Notes: a model not told the origin generated them from the sequence alone. Positions 24,680 through 32,430 are shown, counted from the first letter of the stretch. The stretch is DNA of 44,498 nucleotides from Megasphaera geminata F0357 (GCF_000239275.1 NZ_JH417615.1:29489-73986), one strand, 5' to 3'. Numbers and translations: made by a program.

Positions 24680-25034
24680 ATTTTTTAAGAGTTCCTTTAT
24701 TAATAAAATTCGCAACTCGATTAGGGTTCAGCACATATAACGATCGTGCGAAATAATTGTTAGCAGCAATTCTTACTGCTACTTTTACATAGTCATTATT
24801 TGCTTTAAATTCGCGGACGTACTCAATAGACGCATCCTTGTGATTAACGCCGACATAGTCCGGCTGAGATAAAATAAGGCCTATATGTGGATAATAATTA
24901 GCAAAATCTCTCGGATAGCTTGATTTCATATGAGCTTCATTTGATGGTCCGATGTATATGGGCGTATTAATAGGGCAAGATAGAGAAAGTAGCGTAATGA
25001 CTTTCTTTGTAATGACCGCAATTTGTCTTGCCAT
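24669..25034 (-). CDS. PBECR-like (phage Barnase-EndoU-ColicinE5/RelE-like) nuclease-fold protein
   Basis: 121 residues. The core IYIGPSNEAHMKSSYPRDF, then PDYVGVNHKDASIEYVREF, VKVAVRIAANNYFARSLYVL and the ending FINKGTLKKFDE match the small PBECR-type domains that occur in Firmicutes phages and as parts of polyvalent proteins. The fold is related to RNases such as barnase, ColE5 and RelE, so it may cut RNA, but catalytic residues are not certain. Its start lies 2 bp after the repressor stop, so the two genes form one lysogenic transcript. A toxin, superinfection or regulatory function is possible. Confidence 0.65.
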   Translation of the reverse strand: MARQIAVITKKVITLLSLSCPINTPIYIGPSNEAHMKSSYPRDFANYYPHIGLILSQPDYVGVNHKDASIEYVREFKANNDYVKVAVRIAANNYFARSLYVLNPNRVANFINKGTLKKFDE

Positions 25035-25036
25035 AA

Positions 25037-25429
25037 TTATTTTCCCTCGCGGGCTTTTAGGCCTTCTATAATCTTTAAAACAGTATTCACGTCATCTTTC
25101 GTTAAGTTCTTGCTAGCGTCAAAGAGTATACGATATTCAGGGTTCATCCGGAGCTCTTCGGCAAGTTCGGCTACTTCCGGGTCGGCGTAATAACCGTCGG
25201 AGGAATCCTTATATTTATCTTCAATTAAATCTGCCTTATTGATACGGAAATAATTAGCAAGTTTCTCTATTTTATCGATTCGGGGATAGTTTGTACCTTT
25301 TAACCAGCTTGTAAAAGTAGTGTATGAAATATTCAAATCAGTAGCTACTTCCCGACGCGACTTGTCATATAACTTCATATAGTATTTTAAATTGCGGGAA
25401 AACACTTCCCGATTGCCGAGATCGCTCAT
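25037..25429 (-). CDS. CI-like XRE-family prophage repressor
   Basis: 130 residues from the ATG at 25429, preceded by AAAGGAGG; the upstream in-frame ATG at 25450 would place that site inside the gene. Residues about 8-65 form the helix-turn-helix (SRREVATDLNISYTTFTSWLKG, YPRIDKIEKLANYF). The C-terminal part is short and helical (DPEVAELAEELRMNPEYRILFDASKNLT), probably for dimer formation, and lacks the Ser-Lys LexA-like peptidase. Induction may therefore depend on an ImmA-type partner or an antirepressor rather than RecA-driven self-cleavage. It most likely binds the palindromic operators in its own upstream region. Confidence 0.88.
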   Translation of the reverse strand: MSDLGNREVFSRNLKYYMKLYDKSRREVATDLNISYTTFTSWLKGTNYPRIDKIEKLANYFRINKADLIEDKYKDSSDGYYADPEVAELAEELRMNPEYRILFDASKNLTKDDVNTVLKIIEGLKAREGK

Positions 25430-25451
25430 TGGAATACCTCCTTTCGCCATT

Positions 25452-25539
25452 ATTATACAGTTAAACTATAGAAAACGCAAATTTTTTTTAACATTTCTAC
25501 AGTTTACATGTTGACATTACAGTTTAAATGTAATATACT
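25452..25539. promoter_or_regulatory. Genetic switch: divergent promoters with three operators
   Basis: Rightward promoter: TTGACA 25511-25516, 17 bp, TATACT 25534-25539. Leftward promoter (minus strand): TTGCGT 25480-25475, 17 bp, TATAAT 25457-25452. Three copies of an operator with consensus ATTACAGTTTAAxTGTAAT lie at 25454-25472, 25496-25514 and 25516-25534. The first covers the leftward -10, and the third fills the rightward spacer. This is the layout expected for CI/Cro-type mutual control. Confidence 0.85.
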
Positions 25540-25562
25540 AACCTCGAAAGGAGGAAAACCCG

Positions 25563-25781
25563 ATGAGGCAACAAGATTTTATAACTGACGGAATATCATT
25601 AAAAGCGGCTCGCATAAATGCCGGATTTACTCAAAAAGAAGCCGCAAAGCGTCTCAAAATATCGGAAACGACATTGCTTAAATATGAGAGAGGGGAGACT
25701 TACCCCACTGTACCTGTAATCAAGCGTATTGAAGCGCTGTATGTTATTCCGTACCGTAAGATTATTTTTTCTGATCCTTGA
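25563..25781 (+). CDS. Cro-like XRE-family regulator
   Basis: 72 residues, nearly all of it helix-turn-helix (LKAARINAGFTQKEAAKRLK, then ISETTLLKYERGETYPTVPV). It is the first gene of the rightward transcript and diverges from the CI-like gene, so it probably plays the Cro part: turning off the repressor during lytic growth. AAAGGAGG precedes the ATG. The perfect operator copy at 25781-25799 begins at its stop codon, so the next gene may be controlled separately. Confidence 0.88.
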   Translation: MRQQDFITDGISLKAARINAGFTQKEAAKRLKISETTLLKYERGETYPTVPVIKRIEALYVIPYRKIIFSDP

Positions 25782-25799
25782 TTACAGTTTAACTGTAAT
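25781..25799. promoter_or_regulatory. Fourth operator, perfect palindrome
   Basis: ATTACAGTT-T-AACTGTAAT is a perfect 9+1+9 palindrome and the best copy of the switch operator, located right after the cro-like gene and 28 bp before the next start. It may block transcription into the early region. Confidence 0.8.
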
Positions 25800-25826
25800 A
25801 TGAAAGAAAAGGAGGCAAACAACACC

Positions 25827-26075
25827 ATGGAGAAAGACGAAAGAGAACAGGTACTGAGCCTGATTGACAGCCACAGAAGCATACTAAAGGAGTTTATTAA
25901 AGACTTTAGCGTATTGCAAAACTTTGCCCGCCCTCGAAATTTAGCAAAACAACTTGTATGCATGCTGAAAAAAGAAAAAGGGCTAACATACGCCGAAGCG
26001 TACATCGCCCTTGAACTCGCGTATATCCGGTTAAAAAAAGAATCAAACTTTATTCAGCTTCCAGAAGAAGACTGA
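25827..26075 (+). CDS. Small helical early-region protein
   Basis: 82 residues from the ATG at 25827, 11 bp after AAGGAGG; an ATG at 25800 precedes that site. It is highly charged and mostly helical (REQVLSLIDSHRSILKEFIKDF, LAKQLVCMLKKEKGLTYAEAYIALELAYIRLKKE). There is no membrane segment, Cys pair or HTH I can identify. The C-terminal LTYAEAYxALxLAY pattern is common in small phage proteins of unknown function. Its 3' end overlaps the minus-strand gene 26050-26487 by 26 bp (convergent). Confidence 0.65.
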   Translation: MEKDEREQVLSLIDSHRSILKEFIKDFSVLQNFARPRNLAKQLVCMLKKEKGLTYAEAYIALELAYIRLKKESNFIQLPEED

Positions 26076-26487
26076 CAAGGGGCAAGGTTTCCTCTGCAGA
26101 AAAGCCGTAGAAAGGAAGAGTAACGCCTGATTCTAAAAACTTAGCGCCATACAACAGCGGTGGTAAAACCCCGGGCCTACAATGAATTGATTCGTCCAAC
26201 TTTTTAACAAATGCATCTGAATTAAGTACAACGAAAATCTCGGGAACGCGATTTGCAACATCTACACCAAAAGGATCATAAGGAGATATTTGTCTGCACA
26301 CAAACTCCAAAACATCGCTGGCGGAGCCGACAATCGCGCCGCAAGGAGCTATGTTCTTATCGTAAAACGATCCGGTTAAAAGGCGGCCCTCTTGCATTAC
26401 AACTGGTTGCAGGCGTTTACCCGGCAACTGAAAATACGGCAACACGTAACCTAACTTTTGTAACTGCGTAATCGTTAATTCATTCAT
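26050..26487 (-). CDS. Unknown protein encoded against the early operon
   Basis: 145 residues on the minus strand, with AAGGAGGGG at a good distance before the ATG at 26487; no opposing frame in this stretch is credible. No known domain. The sequence is Pro- and Leu-rich (YVLPYFQLPGKRLQPVVMQE, CRPGVLPPLLYGAKF), with no signal peptide. Orientation opposite to both neighbours suggests a gene expressed in the lysogen or inserted later. Its 3' end overlaps the plus-strand gene before it, so the two transcripts can interfere. Confidence 0.6.
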   Translation of the reverse strand: MNELTITQLQKLGYVLPYFQLPGKRLQPVVMQEGRLLTGSFYDKNIAPCGAIVGSASDVLEFVCRQISPYDPFGVDVANRVPEIFVVLNSDAFVKKLDESIHCRPGVLPPLLYGAKFLESGVTLPFYGFSAEETLPLVSLLLEAE

Positions 26488-26567
26488 AGTTTACCCCTCC
26501 TTAAAAATGTTTATTAAAGCATATCACGAGGAGAGGAAAAGAACAATTAAAGAAAGGAGGACTTGCT

Positions 26568-26768
26568 ATGAAGCTATGTATGACAGTAGAAGAAGCCGCT
26601 GAGGCTGCCTCCGTATCGTACGAACAGATACAGAAATGGGCGAAGGATATCGACTTCCCTTGCTTTAAAGTTGGGCAGAGAGGCGGGAAGCGGCTGATCC
26701 ACGTGGAAGCCTTTAATGACTGGTTAAAAAAGAGAGCCGAGTTACGGCTCGGAGAGGAGCATAGATAA
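26568..26768 (+). CDS. Excisionase/MerR-like helix-turn-helix protein
   Basis: 66 residues with a winged-helix DNA-binding pattern (MTVEEAAEAASVSYEQIQKW, then FKVGQRGGKRLIHVEAFNDWL), typical of small excisionase- or AlpA-type proteins (helix_turn_helix_17). It may help excision or regulate early genes. AAAGGAGG precedes the ATG. The stop is directly followed by the ATG of the 28-residue membrane peptide. Confidence 0.8.
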   Translation: MKLCMTVEEAAEAASVSYEQIQKWAKDIDFPCFKVGQRGGKRLIHVEAFNDWLKKRAELRLGEEHR

Positions 26769-26855
26769 ATGGAAACAATGACAGTAGTAGTCAGTATTAT
26801 AGTGTCAGTCATTTTACTGGCATGGATTTGGATTGAAATAAGAGAGGAGCGCTAG
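26769..26855 (+). CDS. 28-residue membrane microprotein
   Basis: METMTVVVSIIVSVILLAWI followed by WIEIREER: one hydrophobic helix with a basic/acidic C-terminal tail. The start codon immediately follows the upstream stop (TAAATGG) and has GGAGAGGAGC before it. The next gene starts 4 bp after its stop, so it sits in a tight three-gene run. Function unknown; perhaps a small membrane regulator. Confidence 0.6.
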   Translation: METMTVVVSIIVSVILLAWIWIEIREER

Positions 26856-26858
26856 ACC

Positions 26859-27071
26859 ATGAAACGTAGTGTGATCCACTTACCGGTCCCGCCGCCGTGG
26901 GTTAACAGCCGCCACGAAGCAATCCAGCGGGAACGGGAGCTTGACCGCAGAATCGCATATACATATGCGACAGACTACGGCGAGTCGGCCGATATCGACT
27001 GGCCTGAGGTGATAGTTGGAGCGATAGCGGCCTACCTCACGCTGGCAGCGATGATTATCGCTTTGACATGA
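26859..27071 (+). CDS. Small protein with C-terminal membrane helix
   Basis: 70 residues: a polar, charged N-terminal part (HEAIQRERELDRRIAYTYATDY) and a C-terminal hydrophobic helix (VIVGAIAAYLTLAAMIIALT), so probably tail-anchored in the inner membrane. The site GAGAGGAGC lies inside the end of the preceding microprotein gene. Two adjacent small membrane proteins in an early operon might act together, but no family is recognised. Confidence 0.6.
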   Translation: MKRSVIHLPVPPPWVNSRHEAIQRERELDRRIAYTYATDYGESADIDWPEVIVGAIAAYLTLAAMIIALT

Positions 27072-27074
27072 AAA

Positions 27075-27110
27075 AGAGCGGCTTTCCGTAGGCCCGGAAG
27101 TTGCCGCTCT
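27075..27110 (+). repeat. Hairpin between early genes
   Basis: AGAGCGGC and GCCGCTCT enclose a second TCCG/CGGA stem. It is not followed by a T-run, so it is more likely an RNA-processing or stability element than a terminator. It stands 4 bp after the stop of the membrane-protein gene. Confidence 0.5.
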
Positions 27111-27158
27111 CACAAAATATTCATAGCTACATTGTAGCAGAAACGGAGCAAAAACACA

Positions 27159-28098
27159 ATGAATGCAAAACTGATTATGACGGTTGAGCAGATGCAAGAC
27201 CGTAAGAAGTGGGAACAACTTCGTAATCTCGGTATAGGCGGCAGTGACGCTGCTGTCATTGCCGGGCTGAACCGCTGGGAAGAGTCCTTTCCAACTTTGG
27301 CTTGAAAAGACAGGCCAGGCTGAACCCGAGGATCTCAGTGATAACGAGTATGTCTATTGGGGCACGGTTTTAGAACAAGCGGTAGCCGATCGCTTCTGCG
27401 AGCTCACAGGGAAAAAGGTACGACGGCAAGGAATGGTACAGTCAACATCCGATGAATGGCTGTTGGCTAACATCGACAGAATGGTTGTCGGCGAAAATGC
27501 AGGACTTGAATGCAAGACGGCAAACGGCTTCTCGGCAAAACAGTGGGACGGTGATGCGGTCCCGGACAGCTACTATCTCCAGTGCCAGCACTATATGATG
27601 GTTACCGGTTGCGATATCTGGTACATCGCCGTACTCATCGGCGGGAATCATTTCGTATACAAGGAAATACCTAGAAATGAGGAAGATATAGCGGCCCTGT
27701 ATGCGACAGAAAAAGCATTTTGGGAAAAGAACGTAAAGGGTGGTGAAATGCCTGATGTTGATGGATCCGACAGCTGCACCGCCGCACTTCGGGAACGATT
27801 TCCCGGTGGTGACATGGAAGCGATTGCTTTACCTGAAGCAGCAGCTGGTATCGTAACCCGACTGGATGAATTAAAAGAGACCGAAAAGAATGTCAAAGAA
27901 GGTATCAAGAAGGCACAGAACGAGCTTTGTGAAATGCTCGGAAATTGCGAAATAGGCTATATCGGAGAGCGTAAGATTACATGGAAAACGCAAGCCGGCA
28001 GAACGACTGTTGACAGTAAGAAGCTTAAAGCCGAATTACCAGACATCTACGAGAAGTACAGCAAGACGGGTAATCCGATAAGAGTCTTCAAAATATAA
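27159..28098 (+). pseudogene. YqaJ-like phage exonuclease, frameshifted
   Basis: The gene begins at the ATG at 27159 (MNAKLIMTVEQMQDRKKWEQ) with the family signature GIGGSDAAVIAGLNRW. It runs off frame at 27276-27279 (TGGGAAG) and hits a stop at 27303. Removing one G gives NRWKSPFQLWLEKTG and one frame of about 312 residues to 28098. Motifs are GTVLEQAVADRF, LLANIDRMV, the catalytic LECKTAN and YYLQCQHYMMVTG. YqaJ/lambda-exonuclease proteins resect DNA ends to give 3' single strands for the RecT protein, whose gene follows by 12 bp. The rest of the frame is well kept, so this may be a sequence error. Confidence 0.88.
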
Positions 28099-28110
28099 GG
28101 AGGTATCACA

Positions 28111-28983
28111 ATGGCAACAACGAAAGGCGGCCTCATGGCTGCTAAAAGTAACAAGCCCGACGGCGTGAGGAGCATGAAGGATTTAGTCTTCAGCATGGGC
28201 GATCAGATTCAAAAAGCACTACCGACGGTCATCACGGGTGAGAGGTTCACCCGTATGGTGCTGACGGCCATGAGCAGCAATCCGCAGCTGCAGCAATGCA
28301 CACCGAAATCATTCCTGGGGGCGATGATGCAGGCGGCACAACTTGGCGTAGAGCCGAACACGCCGCTCGGTCAGGCATACCTCATCCCGTACAAGAACAA
28401 AGGCACGTTGGAGTGCCAATTTCAGCTTGGATATAAGGGTCTCATTGACTTGGCATACCGAAGCGGTGAAGTCCGGGATATTCAAGCCCACGAGGTATAC
28501 GAGAATGACGAGTTCGAGTATGAGCTTGGCCTTGAGCCGAAGCTCCGGCACGTACCGGCACCGAGCAACAGGGGTAGCGTAATCGCCTACTATGCCGTGT
28601 TCCATACCAAAGACGGCGGCTACGGGTTTGAGGTCATGAGTACGGAAGACATTAAGGAGCACGCCAAGAAGTACAGCCAGGCGTATAGCAGTAGCTACAG
28701 CCCGTGGTCGAAGAATTTCGACGAGATGGCCAAGAAGACGGTTCTGAAGAGGTGCTTAAAATATGCACCGCTCAAGACAGAATTCGTCCGAGAAATGAAT
28801 GCCGACGGCACAATCAAGAAAGACATTACGGCCAATATGGCCGATGTTCCCGATGAGACGGACTACATTGATGTAACGTCCGATAGCGTACCTGATAATG
28901 TAGATCCGACGACGGGCGAAGTCATGGATACACGCACAGATCAAGAAAAAGAAGACGACGCCATACTGGCAGCGTCAATGTAA
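28111..28983 (+). CDS. recT: RecT-family single-strand annealing protein
   Basis: 290 residues. It has the RecT pattern: RFTRMVLTAMSSNPQLQQCT, FLGAMMQAAQLGVEPNTPLG, AYLIPYKNKGTLECQFQLGYKG, YAVFHTKDGGYGFEVMS and WSKNFDEMAKKTVLKRCLKY. It anneals complementary single strands made by the YqaJ exonuclease during phage recombination and repair. The C-terminal 40 residues are acidic, as usual. AAGGAGG precedes the ATG, and it follows the exonuclease by 12 bp. Confidence 0.95.
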   Translation: MATTKGGLMAAKSNKPDGVRSMKDLVFSMGDQIQKALPTVITGERFTRMVLTAMSSNPQLQQCTPKSFLGAMMQAAQLGVEPNTPLGQAYLIPYKNKGTLECQFQLGYKGLIDLAYRSGEVRDIQAHEVYENDEFEYELGLEPKLRHVPAPSNRGSVIAYYAVFHTKDGGYGFEVMSTEDIKEHAKKYSQAYSSSYSPWSKNFDEMAKKTVLKRCLKYAPLKTEFVREMNADGTIKKDITANMADVPDETDYIDVTSDSVPDNVDPTTGEVMDTRTDQEKEDDAILAASM

Positions 28984-29046
28984 ACGATAGAGAGCGGCAA
29001 GGGGACTGTGAGTACACCGGTCCTCTTGACCTACGGAGGTAACGAC

Positions 29047-30008
29047 ATGGCTAGACCATTAAAACAAGGACTTGATTACTTCCCTCTCGACACGGACTTT
29101 TTACAGGACATAAAGGTCCGCAGACTTATCCGAGCATGTGGCTCGAGCGCGATTCCTATGCTAATCGGCCTGCTGGTTAATATTTATCGAGGCGATGGGT
29201 ATTATCTTAGGTGGGATAGCGATATGACTTTTCTGATTTCTGACGAAGTTGGTATCAGTGAGGGCGCAGAGCACAGGAATTCATTAACAAGGCAGTTCAA
29301 GTCGGGTTTTTCGACAAGAAACTTTACGAGGAAAAAAGTATCCTCACATCAGCCGGAATTCAAAGACGATTCTTTGAAATTACGGAACGTCGTAAGTCAG
29401 TTTTTTACGACGATACTCTTCTTCTAATCGACGTTAATGAGTACACAAACTTAGTTAATGTTAACAATAACTCGATTAATGTAAACAATAACCCCGTAAA
29501 TGTATACCATAATCAACAAAGTAAAGTAAAGGAAAGTAAAGAAGAAGAAAGAAAAAATAATTCCTTTCCGTCGTCGGCGTCGAAGGTTGTAAAACTCTAC
29601 GGGGACAATATTCACCCGATAAGCTCTGCAATAGAGCGAGATAAGCTCATTTCCTTGGTTGAAGCACACGGCGAAGCTTTCGTGCAGAAGGCTATAGAGA
29701 GAGCCGTCATGCGTAATAAGCGAAGCTTAGCGTATATCACGGGTATCCTTAGTCGGTGGGAATCCAATGGCTACGACGAGGGCAGTAACAGAAACGGTAA
29801 GAAGAAGCCGGAAGCGACTGAGAAGTCGGAAGAGTATCTTGCCTTTCTTGAACGGCGAAAGGCGTATAAAGCAAAACAAAAGCAGAAAGGGGCAACTGCA
29901 CATGTTAACAGACGGGAGCATGAGCTTTCTCAAAGACGTGCTGAAACTGTCATATCCGAACCAGCGGATGGAAGAAAGGAACTTGGACATATTCTGGACG
30001 ATGTTTGA
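29047..30008 (+). pseudogene. Replisome organiser (DUF4373/DnaD-like), frameshifted
   Basis: The start is the ATG at 29047 after TACGGAGG. The N-terminal domain (LKQGLDYFPLDTDFLQDIKV, IPMLIGLLVNIYRGDGYYLRW) is that of phage replication initiators of the Lin1244/DUF4373 type. The frame shifts near 29270; adding one G gives SEGAEAQEFINKAVQVGFF and one frame of about 320 residues to 30008. A low-complexity Asn/Val linker (encoded by the iterons) is followed by a DnaD-like C-terminal part (AFVQKAIERAVMRNKRSLAYITGIL) that contacts host replication proteins. It probably binds the phage origin and recruits helicase through the next gene, which overlaps its end. Confidence 0.82.
29433..29516 (+). repeat. 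Four 21-bp direct repeats, candidate phage replication origin iterons
   Basis: Consecutive 21-mers at 29433-29453, 29454-29474, 29475-29495 and 29496-29516 share the pattern (g/a)TTAATGTaaACAATAACcc; the first and last are less alike. They lie in the linker of the replisome organiser gene and encode heptads like VNVNNNS. An AT-rich stretch follows (to about 29560). Origins inside the initiator gene are usual for phages such as lambda and SPP1-like ones. Confidence 0.65.
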
Positions 30009-30306
30009 GAAAACATTTTCCAAGTATGATGAGCAGGATGTGGCCGATGCCGTCGAAAGCGTTATCCAGACCGAGAAATGGTTTCCGTCGATTGCTACGA
30101 TAAAAGAGTCATTGGATAACCTGCTGAATGCCAAACGCAGAGAAGCGCAGTCTGCGAGTATCATGAAACCCGCCCCGCGGGGGAAGATAGATATGGTACC
30201 TATCCGCGAAGCGATGAGAAAAGTCAAAAAAGGGGAATGGGTATGCCCCATATCGGACACGGTGCGTACATTCGCAACACGTCTTTTCCCGGACAATCAC
30301 GGATGA
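29902..30306 (+). CDS. Helicase loader/inhibitor-like protein (G39P type)
   Basis: 134 residues from the ATG at 29902, preceded by AAAGGGG; an upstream in-frame start at 29767 lies deep inside the previous gene. The helical pattern DIFWTMFEKTFSKYDEQDVA, then VESVIQTEKWFPSIATIKE, is typical of phage replicative helicase loader/inhibitor proteins (SPP1 gp39-like), which hold the DnaB-type helicase until it is delivered to the origin complex. It overlaps the replisome organiser gene by 107 bp in another frame. Confidence 0.7.
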   Translation: MLTDGSMSFLKDVLKLSYPNQRMEERNLDIFWTMFEKTFSKYDEQDVADAVESVIQTEKWFPSIATIKESLDNLLNAKRREAQSASIMKPAPRGKIDMVPIREAMRKVKKGEWVCPISDTVRTFATRLFPDNHG

Positions 30307-30442
30307 TCTTATCCGTCGTAATTACTGCCTGCTTGCGTATTATAGTGAGTCGGGTATCCGGATTGATGAGGCGGGGTCTTTCGTGAAGCTATATATGACT
30401 CGACATGGAGATATCGTCGATCGAGTTGTGTATCAAAAGTGA
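30302..30442 (+). other. Open frame of 46 codons without a clear start
   Basis: The frame (DDLIRRNYCLLAYYSESGIR and onward to VVYQK, stop at 30440-30442) looks protein-like but has no ATG, GTG or TTG with a ribosome-binding site. An ATGA overlap at 30303 opens a different, poor 27-codon frame. A small gene with an indel near its start is possible. Confidence 0.35.
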
Positions 30443-30453
30443 GGTGTAAAACA

Positions 30454-30925
30454 ATGCCGATAAACTACGTGGAGGAAGAGCATACGAGGTATATCGCACT
30501 GACTGTATACGGTAATCCGGTAGCGCAAGGACGGCCGAGGTTCTCACGGCAAGGTGGATTCGTCAAAGCGTATGATCCGATTAAGTCCAAGGCGTACAAG
30601 GCACTCATACGACTAGAGTTGCAGCCGTTATTGTCTAGTCCTGACTTCGCCCCGATTGACCGTGACTGCCGATTGCGCCTGAACGTGTACCGAGCCATTC
30701 CGAACAGCTTCAGTAAGAAAAAGCGCCAAGAGGCTATAGGACGGTAAGATACGGCCGACAACGAAGCCGGATACAGACAATTACGTGAAGGGCGTGCTGG
30801 ACGCACTCAACGGTACGGTGCTGAAAGATGATAGCGTTGTATGCGAGATATTCGCACGAAAATTCTATAGCGAACGGCCGAGAATCGAGGTCGTAATCGA
30901 CGATTTGCGGCCGCTATGGCGTTAA
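30454..30925 (+). pseudogene. rusA: RusA-like Holliday junction resolvase, frameshifted
   Basis: From the ATG at 30454 (GAGGTG before it) the product begins with IALTVYGNPVAQGRPRFSRQ, the RusA N-terminus. The frame stops at 30745 after AIGR. Removing one G near 30739 gives AIDGKIRPTTKPDTDNYVKG, with the catalytic Asp-rich motif (KPDxDN) and DDSVVCEIFARKF, ending at 30925 (about 156 residues). RusA cuts four-way DNA junctions during phage recombination, in line with the exonuclease/RecT pair. The two halves are otherwise well preserved, so the single indel may be a sequencing error. Confidence 0.85.
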
Positions 30926-30948
30926 CAAATTATTACCAGAAGGGAAGC

Positions 30949-31755
30949 ATGATGTTAAAAGAACAAACCATTTTTGGGCTAGTTAATAAAGTAGATTTAG
31001 CCATTCGACGAATCAAACTTCATGAACCACCGGAAGGGTATTATGTAGCGTTTTCAGGCGGTAAAGACAGTTGCGTCATTCTAGACCTTATAAAACGAGC
31101 CGGCGTAAAGTTCGATGCACATCTTAACATAACGACAGTCGACCCTCCGGAAGTTATCAGATTCGTCAGACAGCAGTATCCGGAAGTTGCGATGGAGAAG
31201 CCCGAAATGAGCATGAAAAAATTGATTGAACAGAAAGGAATTTTGCCTACAAGACTAGCCAGATACTGTTGTGCCGAGTATAAGGAACGGGGCGGCATAG
31301 GACGATTTGTTGTAACCGGAATCCGACACGCAGAATCTACACGTAGAAGCAATCGAAAACTGATAGAGCCGTGCCGACAGCCGAACGGTAAGAGATTTAT
31401 CCATCCGATTATCGAATGGAGCGATGACGAGGTGTGGGAGTATATCAAGACCTACAAGGTTCCGTATTGCAGCTTATACGACGAAGGTTTTCGCCGTATT
31501 GGGTGCGTATGTTGCCCGTTTGCCAGTGAACAAAAGAAGCGTCAAGATATTAAGCGATGGCCAAATATCTATAAAAATCAGTGGCGAGCCGGTGCAGAAT
31601 TGGCGATAAAAAGACGAGAAAAAGAAGGGAAGAAGTTGTTATTCAGCACCGTCAACGAGCAAATGGAATTCTGGTTAAGTGGCAAGGGCATACCGAAAGA
31701 AAATCCGGAGCTTATCAACATTTTCGGTGTAATGGGCGATGAAAAAATCACATAA
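30949..31755 (+). CDS. PAPS-reductase-like adenine-nucleotide hydrolase fold protein
   Basis: 268 residues from the ATG at 30949 (an earlier ATG at 30916 lies inside rusA). It has the PP-loop YVAFSGGKDSCVIL near residue 35, LPTRLARYCCAEYKER, VTGIRHAESTRRSN, and a Cys-rich VCCPFASEQKKRQ that with the CC of RYCC could hold an Fe-S cluster. Phage proteins of this type are common in Firmicutes prophages; they resemble CysH/DndC, but their reaction is not established. They may act in DNA sulfur modification or thio-nucleotide metabolism; no dnd genes are nearby. There is no signal peptide. Confidence 0.85.
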   Translation: MMLKEQTIFGLVNKVDLAIRRIKLHEPPEGYYVAFSGGKDSCVILDLIKRAGVKFDAHLNITTVDPPEVIRFVRQQYPEVAMEKPEMSMKKLIEQKGILPTRLARYCCAEYKERGGIGRFVVTGIRHAESTRRSNRKLIEPCRQPNGKRFIHPIIEWSDDEVWEYIKTYKVPYCSLYDEGFRRIGCVCCPFASEQKKRQDIKRWPNIYKNQWRAGAELAIKRREKEGKKLLFSTVNEQMEFWLSGKGIPKENPELINIFGVMGDEKIT

Positions 31756-31827
31756 TAGAAGAATTTTACGACAAGGTAAAAGAATGATACCCGAACGACG
31801 TAAACAGTAAGAAGGAGGACGCACACA

Positions 31828-32337
31828 GTGTTTCATAACGATTATATAAATGCGGTGCGGGAATACTTGCATCGATACCACGAATTTAATACGTACATAA
31901 AGAATATCAAGGCCGACTTGGAAGACTTAAACGCCACGCAAGCACTGTGTGCCGCTCCGAAAGTGCCGACGTTGTCACACACACCTGGCGGTAACGGGAT
32001 TATGATAAGCCCGGAAGAGCGAGCCGTATATGAGAAGGAAAATCTCGAGAGTCGAAGAAAAAAACTTCAGTCGGATTTGGAGAAAATTGAGCCGTTAATG
32101 CGTCGACTAGACAGGTCAATTGAAGCCCTCAGTTATTCGGATCGTATAATAGCTGAGGAACGCTTTATCAACGGAGCGTCGTGGCTGCGCATAGCCGACA
32201 CGCTGCACATGAGCGAAACAGCCGTGCGTAAGCGTTCTGGAAAGGTACTGGAGCAGATAGCGGCGATGATGTTCGGACCCGCGGCGATACCCGTACAGAC
32301 GCATTTCGTATTCTTTGATGAGTTGAAAAATTCGTAA
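31828..32337 (+). CDS. Sigma-70-region-4-like late regulator (DUF1492/ArpU type)
   Basis: 169 residues from a GTG at 31828 after AGGAGG. A helical coiled-coil-like first half (KNIKADLEDLNATQ, ESRRKKLQSDLEKIEPLMRRL) is followed by a sigma region 4-like HTH (SYSDRIIAEERFINGASWLR, IADTLHMSETAVRKRSGKVL). Proteins of this kind stand at the end of the early region of Gram-positive phages and turn on late genes. Its place, just before the terminator and the HNH-terminase block, fits. The target promoter was not identified. Confidence 0.8.
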   Translation: MFHNDYINAVREYLHRYHEFNTYIKNIKADLEDLNATQALCAAPKVPTLSHTPGGNGIMISPEERAVYEKENLESRRKKLQSDLEKIEPLMRRLDRSIEALSYSDRIIAEERFINGASWLRIADTLHMSETAVRKRSGKVLEQIAAMMFGPAAIPVQTHFVFFDELKNS

Positions 32338-32430
32338 CAGTCACAAATGGTGCGTTTTTGTGCCGATATGGTGCGGAAAATGCTGGTATAGTAATAGTGT
32401 GAACACCTCCTAATAATATATTTCATGACG

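Noticed and set aside
29433-29516. CRISPR array
   Set aside because: The repeats abut each other without spacers and lie in a coding frame; no cas genes are present.
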